A stretch of DNA of 41,370 bases from Bacteroidales bacterium. Lineage in GTDB: Bacteria > Bacteroidota > Bacteroidia > Bacteroidales > JAADJA01. The stretch spans positions 1 to 41,370 of the forward strand of contig JADHVR010000032.1 of assembly GCA_016783885.1 (NCBI GenBank). Direction: 5' to 3'. The translations under genes were made by a program, and so were the position numbers. Position 1 is the first letter of the stretch; every line of letters begins with the position of its first letter. Positions 33,946 through 41,370 of this stretch are shown here, piece by piece. The notes beneath the pieces are model-generated. The model ran no database searches. It was given only the letters and a program-made list of their open reading frames with translations, and was not told where the DNA came from.

Positions 33946-35022
33946 TTATATATACTCCTGAACTTCCAGTTCGCCTTTCAGTACAAGGAAAGCATTTTCA
34001 GCAAGCGCTTCAAGATCATTAACACTGGGATATAACGCAAAATCAGCAATTTTCCCGACCCGCTTATTAATATTTGCCAGGAATCGTTCGCTGTGGAAAA
34101 TATTACCTGTAAGAATAATGGCATCCACCTCTCCCTCTAATACGGCATACATAGCTCCAACTTCTTTTGAAACCTGGTAAGCACAAGCATCTGAAATAAA
34201 CAGAGCCTTCTCATCACCTTTTGCCATAAGCTCATTAATTTCGTGGATTTTGCCGGTTTTAAGGTAAGCTGCATAACCCCCTTCTTTTGTTATCATTCTT
34301 AACATCTCTTCCTCAGAATATTTTCCACTGTATGCCAAACGTATTAAGTCGCCGACCGGAACAGATCCTGTACGTTTTACTGAGAATGGCCCGTCGCCAT
34401 CAAACGCATTATTAACATCAACCACGTTCCCTTTACAGTGTGCGGCAACAGAAATACCTCCCATTCCAATGGTAACCATTATAAGTTTCAGGTCTTCATA
34501 ATTTTTATTCTGTGCCTTGGCATATTTTCTGGCAAAGAATTTTTGATTCAACGAATGGAAAATCGATTTTCTTGTAAAAAGCGGATGTCCGGAAATCCTG
34601 GCGATATCATCCATTTCATCAACAGAAACCGTATCAGCAAGAACAGGTCTTGCATTTACTTCTTTTGCAATCTCATAAGCTATTAATCCGCCGAGATTTG
34701 TATGGTGTATTCCTTCAACTCCTGTTTTCAGGTCATTAACCATTTTTTCATTTACCTCATACACCCCGGCATTCATAGGTTTTAATAAACCACCTCTTCC
34801 AACTATTATCTCTACCTGGTTCAATTCTACTTCATTATCCCGCAATTCATTCATAATTAATTTCGTCCGGTAGTCTAATTGATCAATAACACTATCAAAA
34901 CTATCCCTGTCTTCCTGTTTATGTTTAATATTTTTCAGGAATAACAAACTGGTTCCTTTATAAAGCGCTACCTGGGTAGAAACCGTTTCAGGGTAAATTA
35001 CAAGAATGTCTTTGTTAACCAT
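33946..35022 (-). CDS. Butyrate kinase homologue with altered phosphate motifs
   Basis: The 358-residue protein aligns by eye along the whole butyrate kinase family of the ASKHA fold: VGRGGLLKPMNAGVYEVN, HHTNLGGLIAYEIA, ADTVSVDEM, IFHSLNQKFFARKYA, VVDVNNAFDGDGPFS, DAIILTGNIFHSERF. Two nucleotide/phosphate motifs differ. The N-terminal NPGSTSTK is YPETVSTQ (about residues 10-17), and HLGGGIS is IGMGGIS (about 185-191). Butyrate kinase makes butyrate and ATP from butyryl phosphate. Here catalysis may be weak, changed or lost. No phosphotransbutyrylase gene is adjacent. It lies 88 bases downstream of icmF and is probably co-transcribed with it. Confidence 0.85.
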   Translation of the reverse strand: MVNKDILVIYPETVSTQVALYKGTSLLFLKNIKHKQEDRDSFDSVIDQLDYRTKLIMNELRDNEVELNQVEIIVGRGGLLKPMNAGVYEVNEKMVNDLKTGVEGIHHTNLGGLIAYEIAKEVNARPVLADTVSVDEMDDIARISGHPLFTRKSIFHSLNQKFFARKYAKAQNKNYEDLKLIMVTIGMGGISVAAHCKGNVVDVNNAFDGDGPFSVKRTGSVPVGDLIRLAYSGKYSEEEMLRMITKEGGYAAYLKTGKIHEINELMAKGDEKALFISDACAYQVSKEVGAMYAVLEGEVDAIILTGNIFHSERFLANINKRVGKIADFALYPSVNDLEALAENAFLVLKGELEVQEYI

Positions 35023-35110
35023 AAGTATATTTTTAAATGCAAAATAAAAAATTGTTTGAACTCTAAATTTTAACTTTGATTATTTGTAATTCGGTATTTT
35101 AACTTTATTT

Positions 35111-38100
35111 TTACATATTCCTCCGATACTGCCCTCCGACACTAAACAATGTATTGGTTATTCGCCCGATAGAAGCGTACTTGGATGCTTGCATCAACGC
35201 TTCAAATACATTTTCGTTATTAACGGCAGTTGTTTTCATCTTGTTCAACCATTCTTCCGATTCATTTTTATAAGTATCATGCAATTCTTTTAGCATAGCT
35301 ATCTGGTATTCTTTTTCTTTCCCGGTTGCTCTTATCACTTCGCCCGGAATAATTGTGGGAGAACCTTTGGACGATAAGAAAGTATTTACTCCCATTATCG
35401 GCAGTTTTCCCGAGTGTTTCAGTTCTTCGTAATATAGCGACTCTTCCTGTATCTTGCTTCTCTGGTACATAGTTTCCATAGCTCCCAGCACACCTCCCCT
35501 TTCAGTCAGCCTGTCATATTCAGCTAAAACCGCCTCTTCAACAAGGTCGGTAAGTTCTTCAATTATGAATGAACCTTGTAAGGGATTCTGATTCTTTGCC
35601 AAACCTAATTCGTGGTTAATAATCAACTGTATTGCCATTGCTCTTCTTACCGACTCTTCGGTAGGAGTTGTAATTGCCTCATCATAAGCGTTAGTGTGAA
35701 GTGAATTACAATTATCATAAATAGCATACAAAGCCTGAAGTGTGGTACGGATGTCATTAAAGTCGATCTCCTGTGCATGAAGCGACCGCCCGGATGTCTG
35801 GATATGGTATTTCAGTTTTTGGGATCTTTCGTTTGCGCCATATTTAAGCTTCATGGCTTTTGCCCAGATAAGTCTTGCCACACGACCCATAACCGAATAC
35901 TCCGGATCAAGACCATTGGAGAAAAAGAATGATAAATTGGGAGCAAATGAATTTATATCCATTCCCCTGTATAAATAATATTCAACATAAGTAAATCCGT
36001 TTGCCAGTGTATATGCCAATTGAGAAATGGGATTAGCTCCGGCTTCGGCAATATGATAACCTGAAATGGAAACGGAATAAAAATTTCTTACATTATTATC
36101 CGTAAAATATTGCTGAATGTCGCCCATCAGCTTCAGTGAAAAATCAATTGAGAAAATACAGGTGTTTTGCGCCTGGTCCTCCTTCAGAATATCCGCCTGA
36201 ACAGTCCCCCTTACATTACAAAGAGTATCTGCTTTTATTTTTTCATAAACCTCTTTTGGCAGAACCTTATCTCCTGTTATTCCAAGTAACATCAAACCTA
36301 AGCCGTCATTTCCCTCTGGCAATTCACCCTGGTACTGTGGTCGTTTTGTCCCTCTTTCTTTATAAAAATCTCTTATTTTCTTTTCCACCTTCTTTTCAAG
36401 TCCATTCTGGCGGATATAAATTTCGCATTGCTGGTCAATGGCAGCATTCATAAAATATCCCACCATTATTGGAGCTGGTCCGTTAATGGTCATCGAAACA
36501 GAAGTTTTAGGATCGGTAAGATTAAAACCCGAATAAAGTTTTTTAGCATCATCCAGACAGGCAATTGAGACTCCTGAATTCCCTATTTTTCCGTAAATAT
36601 CAGGTCTACGATCAGGGTCTTCACCATATAAAGTAACCGAATCGAAAGCAGTTGAAAGCCTTTTGGCAGGCATTCCGAGAGATACATAGTGGAAGCGTTT
36701 GTTAGTCCTTTCAGGACCGCCTTCTCCGGCAAACATTCTTGTAGGGTCTTCGCCCTCGCGCTTAAACGGAAAAACACCGGCTGCAAAGGGGAATTCCCCG
36801 GGAACATTCTCACGCAGGTTCCATTTTAATATATCACCCCATGCTTTATACGTAGGAAGCGATATTTTTGGAATTTGCAAATGAGAAAGCGATTCGGTAT
36901 GTGTTGTCAGCTTAAACTCCTTGTCTCTTACTTTAAAAACAAAATATCTGGCTTTATAAGATTTTATTTTATCATCCCACTTTTCTAATATTTCGCGGTT
37001 TCGTCCGTCGAGATTGAGTTCAGCTTTTTTATACTGATCTTCTAAAAACTCAAGGGTCTGAAGATCCGGGTTACCCATTTCTTTTATAGTATTAATGGTT
37101 TCCCTGATGGCATAAAGCCTTTGTGCAACTTTTGCCTGATCCTCAGTCCATTTATTATAATTTCTGATTGTTTCCGATATTTCGGATAAATACCGGGTTC
37201 TGTTAGGAGGAATAATATATACTTTTTCAGATAGTTCTTCCTTATCATCCTCAACTTGAATTTTAAAGTCAACACCTGTCTTTTCCCTGATTTTATAAAT
37301 CAAAGCCTTGAAAAGACGATTCACTCCCGGATCATTGAATTGCGATGCAATAGTTCCGTAAACCGGCATATCGTCTGTATCCTTATCCCAGAACAGATGG
37401 TTTCGCTGGTATTGTTTTTTAACATCTCTCAAGGCATCCAAACCACCCCGTTTATCAAACTTATTGAGTGAGATAAGGTCGGCGAAGTCAAGCATGTCGA
37501 TCTTTTCTAACTGTGTTGCCGCTCCGTATTCCGGGGTCATCACGTAAAGGGTAATATCGCTGTGATCAACAATAGTCGTATCTGACTGACCAATACCTGA
37601 AGTTTCAAGGATGATGAGATCGAAACCTGCAGCCTGTACAATAGTTTCGGCATCTTTCACATATTTCGACATTGACAGGTTCGACTGACGCGTTGCCAGC
37701 GAGCGCATATACACTCTTTCGTTGTTAATAGAATTCATCCTGATCCTGTCGCCAAGCAATGCGCCTCCTGTTTTTCGTTTCGACGGGTCAACTGAGATAA
37801 TAGCAATGGTTTTATCAGGGAATTCGGAAAGAAACCTCCTGACTATTTCATCCACTAACGAGGACTTCCCGGAGCCGCCTGTACCTGTTATACCAAGTAC
37901 CGGCGATTTCTTCTGTTTCTTTTTATCATAAAGTTTATCAAGGATTTCGCTTACACTATCACGATTATTCTCGGCAGCCGAAATGAGCCTGGCAATTGAG
38001 TTAATATCTTTTTTCTTAATATCATCAACCGTTACCCCAATATTCTTACCGGTAGGAAAATCCGATTTTCCCATTAACTCGTTAATCATTCCCTGCAACC

Positions 38101-38491
38101 CCATTTCCCTTCCGTCATCAGGCGAATAAATCCTTGTTATTCCGTAATCATGAAGTTCTTTTTGTTCATCAGGAAGAATGACACCTCCTCCGCCACCGAA
38201 TATTTTAATATGTCCGCATCCTTTTTCCTGCAAAAGGTCGTACATGTATTTGAAAAATTCAATATGACCGCCCTGATATGAAGTTATGGCAATAGACTGG
38301 GCATCTTCCTGCTGTGCGCAATCCACAATTTCCCGAACCGAGCGATTATGCCCGAGATGGATAACTTCAGCGCCGGTCGCCTGAATGATACGCCGCATAA
38401 TATTAATAGCAGCATCATGCCCGTCGAATAATGACGCAGCAGTTACAATTCGTATATGATTTTTTGGTTTGTAAATTTCTTTTTTCTGCAT
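35111..38491 (-). CDS. icmF: Fused isobutyryl-CoA mutase
   Basis: 1126 residues in the IcmF order. A B12-binding domain (residues 10-140) has the axial-ligand motif FDGHDAAIN (H25) and [13 protein letters not shown] MeaB-like GTPase chaperone has Walker [10 protein letters not shown] (about 203-211), [20 protein letters not shown], and [10 protein letters not shown] as the NKxD motif. The mutase barrel (about 560-1126) has [22 protein letters not shown], which is typical of IcmF and not of methylmalonyl-CoA mutase. IcmF interconverts isobutyryl-CoA and n-butyryl-CoA, and more slowly isovaleryl- and pivalyl-CoA, using adenosylcobalamin. It links valine and leucine breakdown products to butyryl-CoA for the nearby dehydrogenases. 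No cobalamin riboswitch was seen upstream. Confidence 0.95.
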   Translation of the reverse strand: MQKKEIYKPKNHIRIVTAASLFDGHDAAINIMRRIIQATGAEVIHLGHNRSVREIVDCAQQEDAQSIAITSYQGGHIEFFKYMYDLLQEKGCGHIKIFGGGGGVILPDEQKELHDYGITRIYSPDDGREMGLQGMINELMGKSDFPTGKNIGVTVDDIKKKDINSIARLISAAENNRDSVSEILDKLYDKKKQKKSPVLGITGTGGSGKSSLVDEIVRRFLSEFPDKTIAIISVDPSKRKTGGALLGDRIRMNSINNERVYMRSLATRQSNLSMSKYVKDAETIVQAAGFDLIILETSGIGQSDTTIVDHSDITLYVMTPEYGAATQLEKIDMLDFADLISLNKFDKRGGLDALRDVKKQYQRNHLFWDKDTDDMPVYGTIASQFNDPGVNRLFKALIYKIREKTGVDFKIQVEDDKEELSEKVYIIPPNRTRYLSEISETIRNYNKWTEDQAKVAQRLYAIRETINTIKEMGNPDLQTLEFLEDQYKKAELNLDGRNREILEKWDDKIKSYKARYFVFKVRDKEFKLTTHTESLSHLQIPKISLPTYKAWGDILKWNLRENVPGEFPFAAGVFPFKREGEDPTRMFAGEGGPERTNKRFHYVSLGMPAKRLSTAFDSVTLYGEDPDRRPDIYGKIGNSGVSIACLDDAKKLYSGFNLTDPKTSVSMTINGPAPIMVGYFMNAAIDQQCEIYIRQNGLEKKVEKKIRDFYKERGTKRPQYQGELPEGNDGLGLMLLGITGDKVLPKEVYEKIKADTLCNVRGTVQADILKEDQAQNTCIFSIDFSLKLMGDIQQYFTDNNVRNFYSVSISGYHIAEAGANPISQLAYTLANGFTYVEYYLYRGMDINSFAPNLSFFFSNGLDPEYSVMGRVARLIWAKAMKLKYGANERSQKLKYHIQTSGRSLHAQEIDFNDIRTTLQALYAIYDNCNSLHTNAYDEAITTPTEESVRRAMAIQLIINHELGLAKNQNPLQGSFIIEELTDLVEEAVLAEYDRLTERGGVLGAMETMYQRSKIQEESLYYEELKHSGKLPIMGVNTFLSSKGSPTIIPGEVIRATGKEKEYQIAMLKELHDTYKNESEEWLNKMKTTAVNNENVFEALMQASKYASIGRITNTLFSVGGQYRRNM

Positions 38492-38508
38492 GTTTAATAT
38501 TTTTATGA

Positions 38509-38516
38509 CAAAGTTA
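38509..38516 (-). promoter_or_regulatory. -7 promoter element of icmF
   Basis: CAAAGTTA on the plus strand reads TAACTTTG on the minus strand, 17 bases upstream of the ATG at 38491, giving a short leader with no room for a riboswitch. Confidence 0.45.
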
Positions 38517-38743
38517 CAATTTTATACTGAGATCCATAACTAACTTTACAAATGCTAAATTCATTTCTGGAACTTTTACGGGTTTTGTAATGCAAGTATA
38601 AGGTTCTGACTATAGAAACAGGACAGAGTTATAGTATGCCATAAGAATGTAATATCTCAGCCAATCGTATATTTGTATTGGATTCCTCAATTAAAATATT
38701 TTCAATAGCTTTAAACTTATCTTCTTCACTATATTGTTTTTTG

Positions 38744-38751
38744 TAAATTTG
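38744..38751 (+). promoter_or_regulatory. -7 promoter element before the 174-residue gene
   Basis: TAAATTTG matches TAnnTTTG, 20 bases before the TTG start at 38772. It probably serves that gene, the phosphodiesterase gene and possibly pgi. Confidence 0.45.
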
Positions 38752-38771
38752 AGATCAAAATATTAAAGATT

Positions 38772-39296
38772 TTGCTGAAAAAAATAATTTATATTTCCTT
38801 TATCCTATATCTGCTCCCGATAATAAATAACGGACAGGACATCCGGAACAAGACAACGGGTTTTGAAATTTCGTTATCATATAATTACCTTGAAGAGTCT
38901 AAGGCTCATTTTTTATTTAATATTGCTAAACGGCAACATGAATTTTTTATCGGGACTGAATTTCCTTTTACAGGTAATTGTTGTTCATTATTTGGAATGG
39001 ACCTGGGATATAAGTTTTATCCTAATAAAAGCAAATCTGTTTTCGATCTTTTTTTTCAATACCGGTTACAGGCAATTTACAGGAAGCTATACAGCCGGTC
39101 AACGGAAAAAGGCTTTTCTGTTCACAATACTTTAGGTTATGGATTTAATGTGTTTTTGAGCAATAAATTATTTTTAACCCATAGCTTCGGATTAGGGATT
39201 GAGAAAAGCTGGTTCAGGAAAAGCGGTAACTTTACTGATTTCAGCTTATTTATTAAATTAGGAGTGGGTATTAACATAAACTTTTCAAAAGATTAA
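38772..39296 (+). CDS. Putative small outer-membrane beta-barrel protein
   Basis: The 174-residue protein begins at TTG with a clear signal peptide (MLKKIIYISFILYLLPIINNGQ). The rest alternates polar and aromatic or hydrophobic residues, as in short outer-membrane barrels: FEISLSYNYLEE, HEFFIGTEFPF, LFGMDLGYKFY, VFDLFFQYRLQA, FNVFLSNKLFLTHSFGLGIE, and the final FIKLGVGININFSKD. I do not recognise the family. The TTG start is chosen because it is the only way to keep the signal peptide. The phosphodiesterase gene follows 7 bases later. Confidence 0.7.
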   Translation: MLKKIIYISFILYLLPIINNGQDIRNKTTGFEISLSYNYLEESKAHFLFNIAKRQHEFFIGTEFPFTGNCCSLFGMDLGYKFYPNKSKSVFDLFFQYRLQAIYRKLYSRSTEKGFSVHNTLGYGFNVFLSNKLFLTHSFGLGIEKSWFRKSGNFTDFSLFIKLGVGININFSKD

Positions 39297-39303
39297 TACT
39301 AAA

Positions 39304-40311
39304 ATGCTAAGGCTTTTTTTAAAACGGCAGTTTATTTTGAGTTTTTTACTTATTACTATAATGCAGGCGCATGCCCAGGTAAAGATCATTGCTCATCGCG
39401 GTGCTTCGTCAATTGCACCTGAAAACACATTAGCAGCTTTTACAAAAGCCATTGAAATTATAGCAGATTATATAGAGATGGATATCAGGATGTCGAAAGA
39501 CGATTCTATAATGGTTATACACGACGAAAAGGTTAACAGGACAAGTAGCGGTTCGGGTGATGTTAATGATATGACTTATGAGGAACTAAAGAAGCTTTCG
39601 GTCGGATATGCATCAAAATTCGGTAGCAAATTCCATAATGAAAAAATTCCTACACTGTTTGAGGTGCTGAATCTAACTAAAGATAAAATTAAAATATGCA
39701 TCGACATGAAAACAGTTTCTGAGAATGCAGTTGTAAATCTAATTAAAAGAATGGAAATGACCAATCAGGTTGTATTACTTTCTTATGATTCTGATAAATT
39801 AATAAGAGTTAAATCTTTAAATGATAAAATTGAAGTTGTTCTTTTAAAAAATAATATGACAAATGCTGATATTTTCCTTGCTTGTGAAATAGGTGCATCA
39901 GTAATAGGTTGCAGCTATTTTTCGCCAGCTTTTTATATTGATGCAGCACATAAAAAAGATATTGATATTTGGATGGGTATTGTAAACGACCCGGCAAAAA
40001 TGGAAACTTTAATAAACAAAAACATTGATGGTATTATTACTGATTATCCTCAGTACTTAAAGGCAATTACAGAAAAAAACATCAGGATTTATCCAAATCC
40101 TTTCCGGGATAAAGTGACAATTGAAATTCTGAATCCGGAAACAAAACAGGAGTTATCTATTTACGACCTAAGCGGAAGACACGTTACAAGTTTCTCTATA
40201 ACAAATACAATAACAGAGTGGCAACCCGGAGAACTTTCACAGGGTTTATATATTATTTATCTGCATACCAGAGAAAAAATTATCTTTGAAAAGATTTTGA
40301 AATGTAATTAA
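39304..40311 (+). CDS. Secreted glycerophosphodiester phosphodiesterase with T9SS sorting domain
   Basis: The 335-residue protein has a signal peptide (cleavage likely after QAHA), then a GDPD TIM barrel with AHRGASSIAPENT, the metal ligands IEMDIRMSKD, VIHDEKVNRTSSG, IDMK, and the final GIITDYPQYL. Residues 257-335 are a type IX secretion (Por) C-terminal domain: IRIYPNPFRDKVTIEI, LSIYDLSGRHV and GLYIIYLH. It would hydrolyse glycerophosphodiesters outside the cell or on its surface to glycerol 3-phosphate and an alcohol. It is preceded 7 bases upstream by the small outer-membrane-type gene and followed 12 bases downstream by pgi. Confidence 0.93.
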   Translation: MLRLFLKRQFILSFLLITIMQAHAQVKIIAHRGASSIAPENTLAAFTKAIEIIADYIEMDIRMSKDDSIMVIHDEKVNRTSSGSGDVNDMTYEELKKLSVGYASKFGSKFHNEKIPTLFEVLNLTKDKIKICIDMKTVSENAVVNLIKRMEMTNQVVLLSYDSDKLIRVKSLNDKIEVVLLKNNMTNADIFLACEIGASVIGCSYFSPAFYIDAAHKKDIDIWMGIVNDPAKMETLINKNIDGIITDYPQYLKAITEKNIRIYPNPFRDKVTIEILNPETKQELSIYDLSGRHVTSFSITNTITEWQPGELSQGLYIIYLHTREKIIFEKILKCN

Positions 40312-40323
40312 AATATTTTGGCA

Positions 40324-41370
40324 ATGGATATTAAACTAAATATTAATAATGTACTTCATTTTACGAGTAAAAATGAAATATTGTCTTTCACTGATGATAT
40401 AAAGAATCATCATAAAGCTCTGCTTGAAAAAACCGGTGAAGGAAATGATTTTTTAGGTTGGGTTGATCTTCCTTCCCAAATTGAAAAGGAACTTATAACT
40501 TCAATTGAGCGAGATGCAAAAACGATTAAGGAAAAAGCTGAAATTTTTGTTGTGATCGGAATTGGAGGCTCTTACTTAGGAGCAAGGGCAATAATAGAGG
40601 CGTTGAGTCATAATTTCTCCCCTCTTTTAGAAAAAAGAACAAACCCGCTCATCCTTTATGCCGGTCAAAATATCGGAGAGGATTATCTTTCGAATCTTTT
40701 AGAAATTCTGAATAATAAAGACTATGCAATTACGGTAATCTCCAAATCAGGAACAACTACCGAGCCTGCCATTGCATTCAGAGTGTTGAAAAATCATCTT
40801 GAAAAGAAATATGGAAAACAGGAAGCAAAAAGCAGAATAATAGCAATTACCGATAAATCGAAAGGCGCTTTAAAAAAACTTGCTATTGACGAGGGCTATA
40901 AAACTTATATCGTTCCTGATGATGTGGGAGGGAGATACTCTGTTTTAACACCGGTTGGATTATTGCCAATTGCTGTTGCAGGCTTTGATATCAGAAAATT
41001 GCTTGAAGGAGCCGCATTAATGCAAAAAGTGAATCTCCAAACTTCATCAATTGAAAAAAATCCAATGGCTATGTATGCGGCTGTACGTAATGCCCTTTAC
41101 AGAAATGGAAAACAAGTGGAAATATTAGTAAATTATCAACCGAACCTTTATTACTTTACCGAATGGTGGAAACAACTGTATGGCGAGAGTGAGGGAAAAG
41201 AAGGAAAAGGAATTTTGCCGGCAGGAGTAAACTTTACAACAGACCTGCATTCAATGGGGCAGTATATCCAGGATGGGCAAAGATTTTTATTCGAAACCGT
41301 CCTTTCAGTTGAAAATGCCGGAAAAAAATTAGAAGTTCCTTTTGATAATGAGAACTTAGATGGATTAAAT
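40324..41370 (+). CDS. pgi: Glucose-6-phosphate isomerase (partial, runs off the window)
   Basis: 349 residues are visible in frame from the ATG at 40324 to the last base. The sequence matches the short (about 450-residue) PGI class. It has VIGIGGSYLGARAIIEAL, the phosphate-binding ISKSGTTTEPAIAFRVL, VPDDVGGRYSVLTPVGLLPIAVAG, FTEWWKQLYGESEGK with the catalytic Glu, and HSMGQYIQDGQ. It converts glucose 6-phosphate and fructose 6-phosphate in glycolysis. The C-terminus, with the catalytic Lys, lies beyond the window. It is 12 bases after the phosphodiesterase stop, so read-through is likely. Confidence 0.96.
   Translation, partial: MDIKLNINNVLHFTSKNEILSFTDDIKNHHKALLEKTGEGNDFLGWVDLPSQIEKELITSIERDAKTIKEKAEIFVVIGIGGSYLGARAIIEALSHNFSPLLEKRTNPLILYAGQNIGEDYLSNLLEILNNKDYAITVISKSGTTTEPAIAFRVLKNHLEKKYGKQEAKSRIIAITDKSKGALKKLAIDEGYKTYIVPDDVGGRYSVLTPVGLLPIAVAGFDIRKLLEGAALMQKVNLQTSSIEKNPMAMYAAVRNALYRNGKQVEILVNYQPNLYYFTEWWKQLYGESEGKEGKGILPAGVNFTTDLHSMGQYIQDGQRFLFETVLSVENAGKKLEVPFDNENLDGLN

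Noticed and set aside
35111-38491. Methylmalonyl-CoA mutase
   Set aside because: Domain order (B12 domain, GTPase, mutase) and the [22 protein letters not shown] motif identify IcmF; separate MCM subunits have a different substrate-binding motif.
38492-38771. Cobalamin riboswitch controlling icmF
   Set aside because: I found no B12-box-like conserved sequence, and the likely promoter leaves a leader of only about 12 bases.

Overview
The window reads as chromosomal DNA of a Bacteroidota bacterium, probably in or near the Bacteroidales. It is AT-rich and has weak Shine-Dalgarno signals. Many genes are preceded by the Bacteroidota -7 promoter element TAnnTTTG. One gene product carries a type IX secretion C-terminal domain, and menaquinone-type functions are present. 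Assignments rest on recognised motifs and gene order; no database search was possible.

Layout. 1-2.6 kb (+): rpsT with a strong terminator, radC, and a wecB-type UDP-GlcNAc 2-epimerase. 2.5-8.8 kb (-): a likely operon of a PfkB/adenosine-type kinase, a geranylgeranyl-reductase-type flavoprotein and ubiE/menE-pathway methyltransferase (menG), followed by a large EndoQ-like PHP nuclease fused to a UvrD helicase. At 8.9 kb is tRNA-Asn (+), and the convergent acetoacetyl-CoA synthetase gene reads into it. 9-19.6 kb (-): a leucine/branched-chain acyl-CoA catabolic cluster with the beta subunit of methylcrotonyl-CoA carboxylase (MCC), a methylglutaconyl-CoA hydratase, an acyl-CoA dehydrogenase and acetoacetyl-CoA synthetase. 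It is interrupted by an MNT/HEPN pair and a YgiQ radical SAM gene. A divergent HMG-CoA-lyase-family gene lies on the other strand. 20.8-23.8 kb: a K+ channel, a metallo-beta-lactamase-fold hydrolase, a DUF6398-like protein and the remains of a nucleotidyltransferase module. 23.8-30 kb: a FabK/nitronate monooxygenase-type flavoprotein, then acyl-CoA dehydrogenase, etfB and etfA, facing a membrane Fe-S oxidoreductase of the ETF:menaquinone oxidoreductase type. 30.4-33.8 kb: a histidine kinase and response regulator, facing a serine hydrolase. 33.9-38.5 kb (-): fused isobutyryl-CoA mutase (IcmF) followed by an unusual butyrate kinase homologue. 38.8-41.4 kb (+): a small outer-membrane-type protein, a secreted glycerophosphodiester phosphodiesterase and the start of pgi, which runs off the window.

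How it fits together. The central 30 kb is dominated by short and branched acyl-CoA metabolism. The dehydrogenases pass electrons to ETF and on to menaquinone through the membrane Fe-S protein. IcmF links isobutyryl- and butyryl-CoA. The MCC beta, hydratase, lyase-like and acetoacetyl-CoA synthetase genes form the lower leucine pathway.

Most interesting point. The position expected for the MCC alpha subunit (biotin carboxylase-BT-BCCP) holds a 724-residue protein. Its N-terminus is a pyruvate/oxaloacetate-type carboxyltransferase (the transcarboxylase 5S or PycB fold), joined to a BT-like linker and a biotinyl domain. No biotin carboxylase is seen anywhere in the window. This suggests a transcarboxylase that would carboxylate 3-methylcrotonyl-CoA from a 2-oxoacid donor without ATP. 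That is an inference and can be tested. Secondary oddities include an HMG-CoA-lyase homologue lacking the catalytic Cys, an Fe-S reductase whose first CCG domain has lost its cysteines, a butyrate kinase with both phosphate-binding motifs altered, and a palindromic repeat inserted in frame inside a helicase gene.
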